From positions 1-10,638 of the forward strand of contig CALHIC010000024.1 in NCBI GenBank assembly GCA_938030845.1: a stretch of DNA of 10,638 nucleotides, in the 5' to 3' direction. Position numbers and translations under genes: made by a program. Origin of the DNA: an uncultured Oribacterium sp. (GTDB lineage: Bacteria > Bacillota > Clostridia > Lachnospirales > Lachnospiraceae). Each line of letters begins with the position of its first letter. Position 1 is the first letter of the stretch. Below, in pieces: positions 1-6,646 of the stretch. The notes under the pieces are model-generated. The model saw nothing but the letters and a program-made list of their open reading frames with translations, had not been told where the DNA came from and did no database searches.

Positions 1-1400
1 TTTTCCTTGTCACCGTATTTTGTTGCAATTTCGAATAACAAGCTCTTTCCCTGTGAAATCTGTAAATCCACGCCGGTGTCGTTTGGCTTATTCTCTGCGA
101 ATTCATAATCCTTATCCGGCAGGATGGCATTTAACAAAATTCCCACTAAAGAGCCTGTGGCAATGCCGGAGAAGGCAATCTGAATCCCGAAGAGCTGAAA
201 ATGCAGGGCTCCCTCGGAGGAGTAGTTGATTCCGATGGACAATACCAGAATCATAGCCGCCACAATGATATTTCTACTCTTGGAAAAATCCACCTTGGTT
301 TCCACCACATTTCGAACACCCACCGCAGAAATCATGCCGTAAAGCACCAGGGAGATTCCGCCGATAATGGCCTGAGGCATTGCCTCAATCACTGCGGAGA
401 ACTTCGGGCAGAAGCTAAGGAGTACCGCAAAGCAGGCCGCCAGACGAATGACTCTGGGATCATAAACCTTGGTAAGGCTCAGCACACCGGTATTTTCTCC
501 GTAGGTTGTATTGGCAGGAGCGCCGAAAAGGGAAGCAAGTGTTGTGGCCAAACCGTCTCCCAAAAGGGTTCTGTGTAAGCCCGGATCCTCCAGATAGTTA
601 ATGCCTACTGTAGAGGAGATGGCGGAGATATCGCCGATATGCTCCATCATGGTTGCAAAGGAAATGGGGATAATGGTTAAGCTGCTGCTGAGAAGCAGTG
701 CCAGATCCAGTTTACCCTCAGTAAACAGTGAGAAAACCGTTCTGTGGTAGTCTATCGGAAAGCCGAAAATCGGCGCTTCTTTAATGCTTTCAAAGGGCAC
801 AAGGCCTAAAACCGCCGCAAAGCTGTAGGACACCAGAACACCCAAGAGAATAGGAATAATTTTTACCATGCCTTTTCCGAAAATGTTGCAAAAGATGACT
901 ACGCAGATGGCCAGGAGCGCCAGCCCCCAGTTGGTGGAGCAGTTTTCCACCGCAGACTTGGATAGATTCAAACCGATAGCAATGATAATAGGTCCTGTAA
1001 CCACCGGCGGAAAATATCGCATAACCCGGTTGGCTCCAAAGGCCTGAAAGAGGAAGGCCAGCACCAGATACATCAGTCCTGCGCAGGCTACTCCGAAGCA
1101 GGCGTAGAGCAGAAGCTCCGGCTCCTTGTTGGGTGCTATACTCATATACCCCGCCAGAAAGGCGAAGGAAGAGCCTAGGAACGCGGGCACCTTATTCTTT
1201 GAAAGGAAGTGAAACAACAGTGTACCCAGTCCTGCAAAAAGCAGGGTGGTGGAAATGGATAAGCCGGTCAGCAAGGGTACCAGCACCGTTGCTCCGAACA
1301 TGGCAAAAAGATGTTGTAATCCCAAGACCACAAACCTTCCTTTTCCCAAGACTCTGGCATCGTAAATAGCTTCTTCTCCGATATTTTTGATTTTCTCCAC
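1..1400 (-). CDS. uraA: Uracil permease, NCS2 family (3' end beyond window)
   Basis: This is a proton-coupled nucleobase importer of the inner membrane; uracil is the likeliest substrate. 466 codons are visible with no stop, so the gene runs past the left edge, though E. coli UraA has only about 429 residues and nearly all the transport core is here. The GTG start at 1400 is chosen because GGAGG lies five bases upstream; an ATG two bases earlier is in another frame. Visible family signatures are HLFAMFGATVLVP (residues 30-42), PAFLGSSFAF (72-81), MMEHIGD (251-257) and NTTYGENTG (298-305 region). E253 and E302 match the substrate glutamates E241 and E290 of UraA as I recall them. Where UraA has His245 this protein has Asp257, so xanthine or a broader pyrimidine range is not excluded. 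The tail after residue 429 is hydrophilic. It is divergent from the LysR gene and has its own strong promoter. Confidence 0.93.
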   Translation of the reverse strand, partial: MEKIKNIGEEAIYDARVLGKGRFVVLGLQHLFAMFGATVLVPLLTGLSISTTLLFAGLGTLLFHFLSKNKVPAFLGSSFAFLAGYMSIAPNKEPELLLYACFGVACAGLMYLVLAFLFQAFGANRVMRYFPPVVTGPIIIAIGLNLSKSAVENCSTNWGLALLAICVVIFCNIFGKGMVKIIPILLGVLVSYSFAAVLGLVPFESIKEAPIFGFPIDYHRTVFSLFTEGKLDLALLLSSSLTIIPISFATMMEHIGDISAISSTVGINYLEDPGLHRTLLGDGLATTLASLFGAPANTTYGENTGVLSLTKVYDPRVIRLAACFAVLLSFCPKFSAVIEAMPQAIIGGISLVLYGMISAVGVRNVVETKVDFSKSRNIIVAAMILVLSIGINYSSEGALHFQLFGIQIAFSGIATGSLVGILLNAILPDKDYEFAENKPNDTGVDLQISQGKSLLFEIATKYGDKE

Positions 1401-1474
1401 ATTAGCCTCCTTTGTAGCTATTCTCAGGGAATCTCAGTCTATTCAATTTTCTTCGTACATTTACGCCGTTCCCT

Positions 1475-1503
1475 ATCATACTCTCCGACTAGGACTATGT
1501 CAA
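1475..1503 (-). promoter_or_regulatory. Sigma-A promoter of the uracil permease gene
   Basis: On the minus strand a perfect -35 TTGACA (1498-1503) and a -10 TATGAT (1475-1480) are separated by 17 bases. The predicted transcript would start near 1468 and carry a leader of about 68 bases ending in GGAGG before the GTG start. I see no PyrR-type attenuator, anti-terminator or terminator in that leader. Confidence 0.8.
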
Positions 1504-1543
1504 AATTATTTTCCCGTACATTCTGTAGGAAGACTATTCTATC

Positions 1544-1567
1544 CCTACTTATTTTCCTACTTATTTT
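1544..1567. repeat. 12-bp tandem direct repeat upstream of the permease promoter
   Basis: Two perfect adjacent copies of CCTACTTATTTT lie at 1544-1555 and 1556-1567, followed by the first bases of a third. They sit roughly 75 to 100 bases upstream of the predicted permease start site. A related GGGAAAATAATTTT element (minus strand) abuts the -35 box. A role as LysR or other activator sites is possible but unproven. Confidence 0.7.
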
Positions 1568-1842
1568 CCTTCTTGTTTCCGGCAGGTTTTCGGCTTTGTT
1601 TCCTCTCTTCTTGAAATACAGTGATAGAATAAACCTTGAAAATGCGTAGAATTTTCAGAATCTTCAGAAAAGCGTTCCTTTCCCCCTTCTTCCTTTTGTG
1701 ATAAAATAAACATAAGTCAATAGGAAAATTTTTTATTATAAGATATTTTGCAAGAAACGGAAATAAATTTTATAGGTCGTTTTCAACAAAAAATTGAATA
1801 TTGGTTATATACTGAGAAGATAATGCTTGGAGGATAGACATC

Positions 1843-2727
1843 ATGGAAATAAGACAGCTGCATTCTTTTATAAAAATCGTTGAATTACAAAGCTTTTCCA
1901 AGGCGGCAGAAGCCCTGGGCTACACCCAGGCGGCAGTAACCATTCAGATTCGCCAACTGGAGCTGGAATTCAACACCCGCTTTTTTGACCGGGTGGGAAG
2001 GCACGTGGAATTAACCCCTCCCGGAAGGAAGTTTCTGATGTATGCCAATGAAATCCTTCGAAAAGTGGATGATGTCCATGCGATGTTGGGAAATGCCGTA
2101 GTAAAGGATCATAGGTTGCGTATCGGCACCTTGGAATCCCTGCTCAGTTTTAAACTGCCGAAGGTAGTCAGTTATTTCTATAAACACTACCCTACCGTGG
2201 CTTTGGAAATCCGCTCCGGAACACCGAAGGAGCTGAACGAGATGCTGGATCATAACCAGATTGATCTGGCCTATTACATCGACCAGAAGGTTTACGGACA
2301 AAACTGGGAGAAGACTTTAGAGGAACCGGAGGCTGTAGTTTTTGTGGCTTCCAAAGACGCCAAACTTCCGGAAAAGGAAGAATATCTTTTGGCTGAGCTT
2401 TTAAACCAGCCCTTCTTCCTCACGGAGAAGGATTCCAATTACCGTTATGCATTGGAGCAGGAATTGGCCTCCCGACATTTGGGTATACGCCCCTTCTTTG
2501 AAACCAGAAATCCGGATGTAATTATCGAGCTGATTAAAGAAAACCAGGCACTTTCCTTCCTCCCCAGATACGCCGTGGAGGAAAGTCTGAACGACGGAAG
2601 CCTACGACTTCTGAAGGTGCAGGACTTTGAGATGCAGATGTATCGCCAGCTCTTCTACCACAAAGATAAGTGGATTACGGAGGAAATGAAGAACTTCATC
2701 GCTTTGGGTGAATTATCGATGCTATAA
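1843..2727 (+). CDS. LysR-type transcriptional regulator
   Basis: This 294-residue protein has the usual LysR length. Residues 1-60 form the winged helix-turn-helix, with the typical recognition segment LGYTQAAVTIQIRQLE (about 25-40) and the downstream pattern LTPPGRKF. Residues from about 90 on form the periplasmic-binding-like effector domain, opening with RLRIGTLESL. The ATG at 1843 follows GGAGG by nine bases. Divergent placement next to a nucleobase permease suggests that it controls that gene and itself, perhaps responding to a pyrimidine or related metabolite. The family cannot be narrowed further by eye, and the ligand is unknown. It is the only plus-strand protein gene in the window and converges with the metal-efflux operon. 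Confidence 0.93.
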   Translation: MEIRQLHSFIKIVELQSFSKAAEALGYTQAAVTIQIRQLELEFNTRFFDRVGRHVELTPPGRKFLMYANEILRKVDDVHAMLGNAVVKDHRLRIGTLESLLSFKLPKVVSYFYKHYPTVALEIRSGTPKELNEMLDHNQIDLAYYIDQKVYGQNWEKTLEEPEAVVFVASKDAKLPEKEEYLLAELLNQPFFLTEKDSNYRYALEQELASRHLGIRPFFETRNPDVIIELIKENQALSFLPRYAVEESLNDGSLRLLKVQDFEMQMYRQLFYHKDKWITEEMKNFIALGELSML

Positions 2728-2781
2728 AAGGACAAAAGCAAGAACTAAAAAACAGGGGATGGAAAATATAGTAAAGCAAAT

Positions 2782-2935
2782 CTTCCTGAAGTATGGGGTT
2801 AAAAAGAGGGCAATCTGAGCCCGCCGGTACTTGCGAAAAACAAAGGAACTGCAGTTTTTCGCTTAGTATCCGATGCAGGGCGAGGTTAGCGGGAGCGTGC
2901 CCGAGTTTTAACCCTATACTGAAAGGAAGGCTTTC
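2782..2935 (+). ncRNA. Candidate structured noncoding RNA (raiA-motif-like?)
   Basis: The sequence folds into nested helices. A 15-bp closing stem pairs 2790-2804 with 2906-2920. Inside it, GGGCA 2808-2812 pairs with TGCCC 2898-2902, CCCGC 2820-2824 with GCGGG 2889-2893, GGTACT 2826-2831 with AGTATC 2865-2870, and GCGAAAAAC 2833-2841 with GTTTTTCGC 2854-2862. The 12-base apical loop ends in CTGCA (2849-2853), which can pair with TGCAG 2874-2878 as a pseudoknot. CTTCCT 2782-2787 can also pair with AGGAAG 2924-2929. Two pairs (2795:2915 and 2827:2869) are G-U on the plus strand but would be C-A on the minus strand, which argues for plus-strand RNA. A possible -10 TATAGT lies at 2767-2772, without a clear -35. 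The first known family I would test is the raiA motif of Firmicutes, but that assignment is from memory and uncertain. Confidence 0.7.
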
Positions 2936-2945
2936 TCTATTTTTC
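2921..2945 (+). terminator. Terminator-like hairpin after the structured RNA
   Basis: GAAAG (2921-2925) and CTTTC (2931-2935) form a five-base-pair stem with loop GAAGG, followed by TCTATTTTT. The stem is short, so efficiency is doubtful. It could end the structured RNA and any LysR read-through. Its left arm overlaps the outer CTTCCT/AGGAAG pairing of the RNA, so the two folds exclude each other in part. Confidence 0.45.
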
Positions 2946-2959
2946 CATCCCCATTTGTT

Positions 2960-3583
2960 TTATAGTAAGTGGTACTTTATCAAACCGCCTTTGGTCTTAT
3001 AGCCCGTATCCCAAAGCGCCTCCAGAGAAACCCATGCCGCCTCCGAGTAGGTGACGGTCTGTACCTGAAAGTCATTTCCTTCTGCCAAGGGGTCCTCCCC
3101 CTGATAGCGGTAACCAATCAGCAAAAACCAATGCCAGATATAATCATCCATATCCGGATTCTGATGATTCAGAATCAGAATGGGGACAGGAAGGTTTTTA
3201 TCAATCTGCTCCACAATACATTCTTTCGCTTTAGCAACATTTTCCGCTCCGGGAACGATGGTCATCATCAGGTTTTCTTCCTGATGCTCCTTTAAGAAAT
3301 TCTGATAGCCCTCCACGTATAATTCCGGTTTATCGATGCCGGACCAACGGGGATGCAGGTATTTCTTCATTTCTTCGGTAAAATAAAGGTACTCGTCCTG
3401 ATCTAATTTTTCCAAATTTCCGGAATATAAAGATTTTTTTCCATGGTGCAGGGCAAGATAAATCGAACTGTCACAGGCGGTAATGGCGCCACAGCCCCCC
3501 AGCTGCATCATATGGTCAAAACACCAATCCTGGTTTCCCCCATAGGACTCACCGATATAAAAAAAATCCAGTTTCTTCTCCAT
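2960..3583 (-). CDS. Unrecognised protein with C39/papain-like Cys-His pattern
   Basis: I do not recognise this 207-residue protein by name. It has no signal peptide or membrane segment and looks cytoplasmic. Two blocks stand out: MMQLGGCGAITACDSSIYLA (residues 25-44), with Cys31 at the start of a likely helix and Gln27 four residues before, and DDYIWHWFLLIGYRY (146-160), with His151 followed by a hydrophobic strand. This Q...C...H-strand order resembles papain-fold and bacteriocin-processing C39 peptidases. The third catalytic residue is not obvious. The ATG at 3583 has AGGAG 13 bases upstream, rather far. The gene starts 24 bases after the P-type ATPase stop, so it is probably the last gene of the metal-efflux operon. 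A peptidase, amidase or inactive relative are all open. Confidence 0.8.
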   Translation of the reverse strand: MEKKLDFFYIGESYGGNQDWCFDHMMQLGGCGAITACDSSIYLALHHGKKSLYSGNLEKLDQDEYLYFTEEMKKYLHPRWSGIDKPELYVEGYQNFLKEHQEENLMMTIVPGAENVAKAKECIVEQIDKNLPVPILILNHQNPDMDDYIWHWFLLIGYRYQGEDPLAEGNDFQVQTVTYSEAAWVSLEALWDTGYKTKGGLIKYHLL

Positions 3584-3607
3584 TTTCTCAGGACTTCTCC
3601 TTCCCTT

Positions 3608-5644
3608 TTATATAGATTTCGGGTTTTGCATCAAGCGCATGGCGTTGATGATGCAAATGACGGTTACTCCCACATCGCCAAACACTGCCGCCCACATATT
3701 GGCAATTCCTACGGCACTTAAGATGAGCACCAGAAACTTTACCGCAAGGGCAAAAACAATGTTTTGCATGGCAATCGTCATGGTTTTCTTTCCGATGGCA
3801 ATAAGGGTGGGAATTCGACTTAAGTCGTCATCCATAATGACTACATCCGCCGCTTCAATGGCTGCATCCGATCCCATAGCGCCCATGGCAATGCCCACAT
3901 CCGCCCGGGAAAGCACCGGTGCATCATTGATACCGTCTCCGATAAAGGCAAGATAACCGCTACGCTTCTCTCCTTCTCCGCTTAAAGAGCTAAGGATTTC
4001 CTCCACCTTCTCCACCTTCTGGGCGGGAAGCAGCTCTCCGTAAACGCTGTCCAAATTCAGCTCCCGGCCTACCGCCTCCGCTACAGGAGTACTGTCTCCG
4101 GTAAGCATAACCACACTTTCAATGCCCTGCTGCTTCATTTTCGAAACTGCTTCCTTACTGCTTTCCTTCACCTCATCCGCAATCAAAATTCTTCCAAGAT
4201 ACTGACCGTCCTTTGCTACCAGGCAAATGGTGGCAGCTCCCTCATCCTGCTGTGGTACGGAAATGCCTTCTTCCTCTAAAAGCTTGGCCTTTCCCACTAA
4301 AATTTTGCACCCTTCCACAATGGAAATCAAGCCTGCACCACTGCGATTTTCCGTATTTTCCGGGAAAGGAAGACTGTTGCTTTCCTTTCCGGAAGAATGC
4401 TTCATCGGATCATTTTCTACTACGACATCTTCCGGAGAAGCATTAGCCTTCGAAGAATCTTCCATCCATTTTTTGTAGGCGCTGAGAATGGAAAGCCCGA
4501 TGGGGTGGGTGGAACCATTTTCCGCCATAGCGGCAGTGCGAAGAAGCTCATCCTTGGAAATTCCCTCCCAAGGCTCAATCTCCTGCACGGCGAAATTCCC
4601 CTTGGTTAGGGTTCCTGTTTTATCGGACACCACAACCTTTAATTTGGATACCAGCTCCAGATAGTTGGAGCCCTTTACCAGTACACCCTCTCGGGAAGCC
4701 GCACCGATTCCTCCGAAGAAGGACAGGGGCACGGAAATCACCAAGGCGCAGGGACAGGACACTACTAAAAAGGTACAGGCACGATATAACCAGGTAAGGG
4801 GAGGATGGGCTGCGAAAAACTCCGGAGACACCAGGCCTATTTTTGTTCCCAAGAACAGGCCAAGGCTTGGCAGTATAGCCAATGCCAATGCCGAATATAC
4901 TACGATCGGGGTATAAATCCGGGCAAACTTTGTGATAAAGTTCTCCGCCTTGGATTTCTTCTCGGAGGCCTCCTCCACCAGCTCCAAAATCTTGGAAACA
5001 GTGGAATCCTCAAAGGCCTTCAAAGCCTCTACACGAAGCATGCCCTCTCCATTGATACAGCCGGAAATAATCTTTTCTCCGGGGAATACCTCTCTGGGGA
5101 CGGACTCTCCGGTAAGGGCTGCCGTATTTACCATGCTTTCTCCTTGACGGACAATGCCGTCCACCGGCACTCTTTCTCCCGGCTTTACCAAAAGCATATC
5201 CCCTACTTCTACCTCATCCGGATCCACGGTATCTACGGTGCCGTCTTCCCTTTCAATGTGGGCCAGCTCCGGTACAATATCCATCAGCTCCTTAATGGAC
5301 TTTCTGCTTTTTCCTACCGCATAGCTTTGGAAAAGCTCTCCCATCTGATAGAAGACCATTACCGCCACCGCTTCCGCAAATTCTCCGGAAAGGAAGGCGC
5401 CTAAGGTGGCCACAGTCATCAATAAGGCTTCATCAAAGGGACGCCTGTTTTTGATTCCCAGAAAACATTCCTTTACCACGGAAAGACCGCTGAGAAAATA
5501 AGGAATAAGATAAAGCGGAAGATACCAAAGAGAATGCTCCGGAAGGAAGGGAAGAATCCCCGTCTTTTCCACAATCAATAAGATTAAGAATAAGATGACG
5601 GAAAGAAGAAGCTTGTTTCTTTCCCGAATAAGTTTCTCTGACAT
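3608..5644 (-). CDS. P1B-2-type Zn/Cd/Pb-exporting ATPase
   Basis: This is a heavy-metal efflux pump of the ZntA/CadA type in the cytoplasmic membrane, 678 residues. Visible in order: transmembrane segments in residues 12-110, actuator motif TGES (178-181), metal-site SCPCAL (C297, C299), phosphorylation DKTGT (D341), HP motif of the nucleotide domain (H380-P381), TGD (515-517), GDGIND (569-574), and last membrane helices with K636 and D657. CPC together with the distal Lys and Asp-x-Gly marks the zinc/cadmium/lead subgroup rather than copper. There is no N-terminal metal-binding domain; the separate HMA gene upstream probably replaces it. Residues about 397-434 are a polar Ser/Glu/Asn-rich insertion in the nucleotide domain. 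The ATG at 5644 is preceded by AAGGGG. It could be named zntA or cadA; I leave the symbol open. Confidence 0.96.
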   Translation of the reverse strand: MSEKLIRERNKLLLSVILFLILLIVEKTGILPFLPEHSLWYLPLYLIPYFLSGLSVVKECFLGIKNRRPFDEALLMTVATLGAFLSGEFAEAVAVMVFYQMGELFQSYAVGKSRKSIKELMDIVPELAHIEREDGTVDTVDPDEVEVGDMLLVKPGERVPVDGIVRQGESMVNTAALTGESVPREVFPGEKIISGCINGEGMLRVEALKAFEDSTVSKILELVEEASEKKSKAENFITKFARIYTPIVVYSALALAILPSLGLFLGTKIGLVSPEFFAAHPPLTWLYRACTFLVVSCPCALVISVPLSFFGGIGAASREGVLVKGSNYLELVSKLKVVVSDKTGTLTKGNFAVQEIEPWEGISKDELLRTAAMAENGSTHPIGLSILSAYKKWMEDSSKANASPEDVVVENDPMKHSSGKESNSLPFPENTENRSGAGLISIVEGCKILVGKAKLLEEEGISVPQQDEGAATICLVAKDGQYLGRILIADEVKESSKEAVSKMKQQGIESVVMLTGDSTPVAEAVGRELNLDSVYGELLPAQKVEKVEEILSSLSGEGEKRSGYLAFIGDGINDAPVLSRADVGIAMGAMGSDAAIEAADVVIMDDDLSRIPTLIAIGKKTMTIAMQNIVFALAVKFLVLILSAVGIANMWAAVFGDVGVTVICIINAMRLMQNPKSI

Positions 5645-5654
5645 GGTATTTCCC

Positions 5655-5726
5655 CTTTACTATATTTTTTCTACTCTATGCTTTGCTCTTCTTTACTATA
5701 TTTTTTCTACTCTATACTTTACTCTA
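5655..5726. repeat. 36-bp tandem duplication upstream of the ATPase gene
   Basis: Copies at 5655-5690 and 5691-5726 match at 33 of 36 positions. Read on the minus strand, each carries AGAGTAGAAAAAATATAGT, including a TATAGT that resembles a -10 box but lacks a good -35. The nearer copy ends about ten bases before the ATPase start, so the ribosome binding site AAGGGG sits right at its edge. The copies lie inside the 164-base spacer between the HMA gene and the ATPase gene. Confidence 0.9.
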
Positions 5727-5808
5727 AACTATTGCTTTTCCGGTACTTACTCTGATAATCCGCTTCAATACTCTACTCATAGTACTGCAAGCTTTGGACT
5801 TTATTCTC

Positions 5809-6027
5809 CTACACGCCCTTCACGGTGAAGTCCGGCTCAATGGTCTTTCCTATACGGATGGCTTCCTGCAAAATCTCCTCAAAGCGATCATCCTCCGCCT
5901 CCAAGGTAAACTTCTGCATCATGAAGTTTAGCTTTACAGACTGTACTCCCGGAATCTTTCCGATAGCTTCCTGTATCTTAGCCGCACAATTTGCACAATC
6001 AATTTCACATTCAAACTTCTTCTTCAT
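5809..6027 (-). CDS. Stand-alone HMA-domain metal-binding protein
   Basis: This 72-residue protein is a single heavy-metal-associated ferredoxin-like domain. The metal loop reads DCANC, with Cys11 and Cys14 before helix 1. An Asp directly before CxxC is typical of the Zn/Cd-type domains of ZntA-like pumps rather than the GMTCxxC of copper chaperones. The second half keeps the beta-alpha-beta pattern (GVQSVKLNFMMQKFTLE, then FEEILQEAI). The ATG at 6027 follows GAGGAG by five bases. It lies between the ArsR repressor and the ATPase, which lacks its own HMA domain, so it is most simply the detached N-terminal metal-binding domain that delivers metal to the pump or senses it. A spacer of 164 bases separates it from the ATPase. 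Confidence 0.93.
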   Translation of the reverse strand: MKKKFECEIDCANCAAKIQEAIGKIPGVQSVKLNFMMQKFTLEAEDDRFEEILQEAIRIGKTIEPDFTVKGV

Positions 6028-6089
6028 TTTTTCTCCTCTTTTCTATATTGATTTTTATTGTTTCCTATAGTAAATAGTTTCTGTTCTTA

Positions 6090-6144
6090 TGATTTCTCAT
6101 TGATTTCTCATTGATTTCTCATTGATTTCTCATTGATTTCTCAT
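6090..6144. repeat. Five perfect 11-bp tandem repeats between arsR and the HMA gene
   Basis: The unit TGATTTCTCAT (ATGAGAAATCA on the minus strand) occurs five times without a mismatch or gap at 6090, 6101, 6112, 6123 and 6134. It begins eight bases after the arsR stop codon in the direction of transcription. The period equals about one helical turn. On the transcript each junction reads AATGAG, so each unit contains a start codon that overlaps a stop, giving chained four-codon frames (ATG AGA AAT CAA TGA). Confidence 0.95.
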
Positions 6145-6152
6145 CACTTCTT

Positions 6153-6485
6153 TTATTCTTCGATATGCTCAATGCCCATGGCAATGATGGTCTTGACATG
6201 CTCATCCGCCAAGGAGTAGAGAATGCTTTTCCCCACTCTTTTTCCGCTAACCAAGTGGGCGGTACGAAGAATCTTTAACTGATGAGAAATGGCGGACTGA
6301 TTCATTTCCAAGTCCTGACAAATCTCCGTAACATTTTTCTCTCCTTCAAACAAATCGTAGAGAATCTTGATTCTGGTGGAATCTCCAAAGACCTTAAACA
6401 CTTCCGCTAAATCACATAAGCTATCCTCGGAAATCGTTGCATGACTATCTGCTCTTTGATGTTCCAAGGCAATCACTTGACTCAT
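6153..6485 (-). CDS. ArsR/SmtB-family zinc-type metalloregulator
   Basis: This 110-residue winged-helix repressor should block the efflux operon until metal binds. FKVFGDSTRIKILYDLF (residues 30-46) and the recognition helix MNQSAISHQLKILR (61-74) are family hallmarks. The C-terminal helix has D94, H96, H107 and E110, matching in spacing the alpha-5 zinc ligands of SmtB (Asp, His, His, Glu) and, with one change, CzrA. The cysteine pair of CadC-type alpha-3 sites is absent; Cys24 and Cys56 do not form one. Zinc or cobalt sensing is therefore likelier than cadmium or lead. The ATG at 6485 is chosen because AGGAG precedes it; the open frame extends to 6668, but that part crosses the promoter and operator. 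First gene of the operon, and presumably autoregulated. Confidence 0.93.
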   Translation of the reverse strand: MSQVIALEHQRADSHATISEDSLCDLAEVFKVFGDSTRIKILYDLFEGEKNVTEICQDLEMNQSAISHQLKILRTAHLVSGKRVGKSILYSLADEHVKTIIAMGIEHIEE

Positions 6486-6506
6486 TCCTCTCCTTTCTGA
6501 GATTAC

Positions 6507-6546
6507 GGACTTTACGAACCTTATGGTAAAAATTTTTGTAAAGTCC
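6507..6546 (-). promoter_or_regulatory. Leader hairpin just upstream of the arsR ribosome binding site
   Basis: In the arsR leader, GGACTTTAC (6538-6546 on the minus strand) pairs perfectly with GTAAAGTCC (6507-6515), enclosing a 22-base loop that contains AAAAATTTTT and a small ACC/GGT helix. The hairpin ends about 15 bases before the AGGAG. It may stabilise the message or tune translation, or be a second protein site; nothing shows which. Confidence 0.6.
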
Positions 6547-6597
6547 CTCTTCTCTTGCATAATGAATGGCAGGCTATAAAAACCACTCAAAAAAGCA

Positions 6598-6643
6598 ACA
6601 ACAGATTTACATATGAATATATTATCACATGTAAATCTGTTGT
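6598..6643. promoter_or_regulatory. Operator: 46-bp near-palindrome over the efflux operon promoter
   Basis: Arms ACAACAGATTTACAT (6598-6612) and ATGTAAATCTGTTGT (6629-6643) are a perfect 15-bp inverted repeat. The 16-base centre continues the symmetry in part, with TGA/TCA half-sites typical of ArsR/SmtB operators. The -10 box lies at its centre and the -35 overlaps its upstream end, so binding would exclude RNA polymerase. Confidence 0.88.
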
Positions 6644-6646
6644 CAA
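6619..6646 (-). promoter_or_regulatory. Sigma-A promoter of the metal-efflux operon
   Basis: On the minus strand TTGACA (6641-6646) and TAATAT (6619-6624) are separated by 16 bases. Transcription would start near 6612 and produce a leader of about 127 bases before arsR. The spacing is one base short of ideal, which fits a repressed promoter. Confidence 0.75.

Larger units (their letters stand above)
1401..1842. other. Intergenic region between divergent permease and LysR genes
   Basis: This 442-base A/T-rich spacer holds no credible gene. It contains the permease promoter, a 12-bp tandem repeat at 1544-1567, and a short inverted repeat GAAAAT/ATTTTC around 1638-1656. On the plus strand the LysR gene is preceded by GGAGG at 1829-1833. 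A possible -10 TATACT lies at 1808-1813, but no convincing -35 accompanies it. LysR proteins usually bind such divergent spacers, so the regulator's sites are probably here; that is inference. Confidence 0.6.

Noticed and set aside
201..578. Plus-strand 125-codon open frame opposite the permease gene
   Set aside because: It is the reverse complement of conserved permease sequence and has no independent support.
1401..1474. PyrR site, purine riboswitch or attenuator in the permease leader
   Set aside because: I looked for the PyrR loop consensus and purine-riboswitch core and saw neither. The only inverted repeat (AGGGAA/TTCCCT) reaches upstream of the predicted start site.
1819..1824. GATAAT as the -10 box of the LysR gene
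   Set aside because: Transcription would start inside or beyond the GGAGG ribosome binding site at 1829-1833.
2782..2930. Miniature inverted-repeat transposable element
   Set aside because: Inner helices, a possible pseudoknot and strand-specific G-U pairs fit an RNA better, and I see no target-site duplication. It is not fully excluded without a genome search.
4805..5404. Plus-strand 199-codon open frame opposite the ATPase gene
   Set aside because: It is antisense to conserved ATPase motifs, has no family features and no ribosome binding site; a shadow of codon bias.
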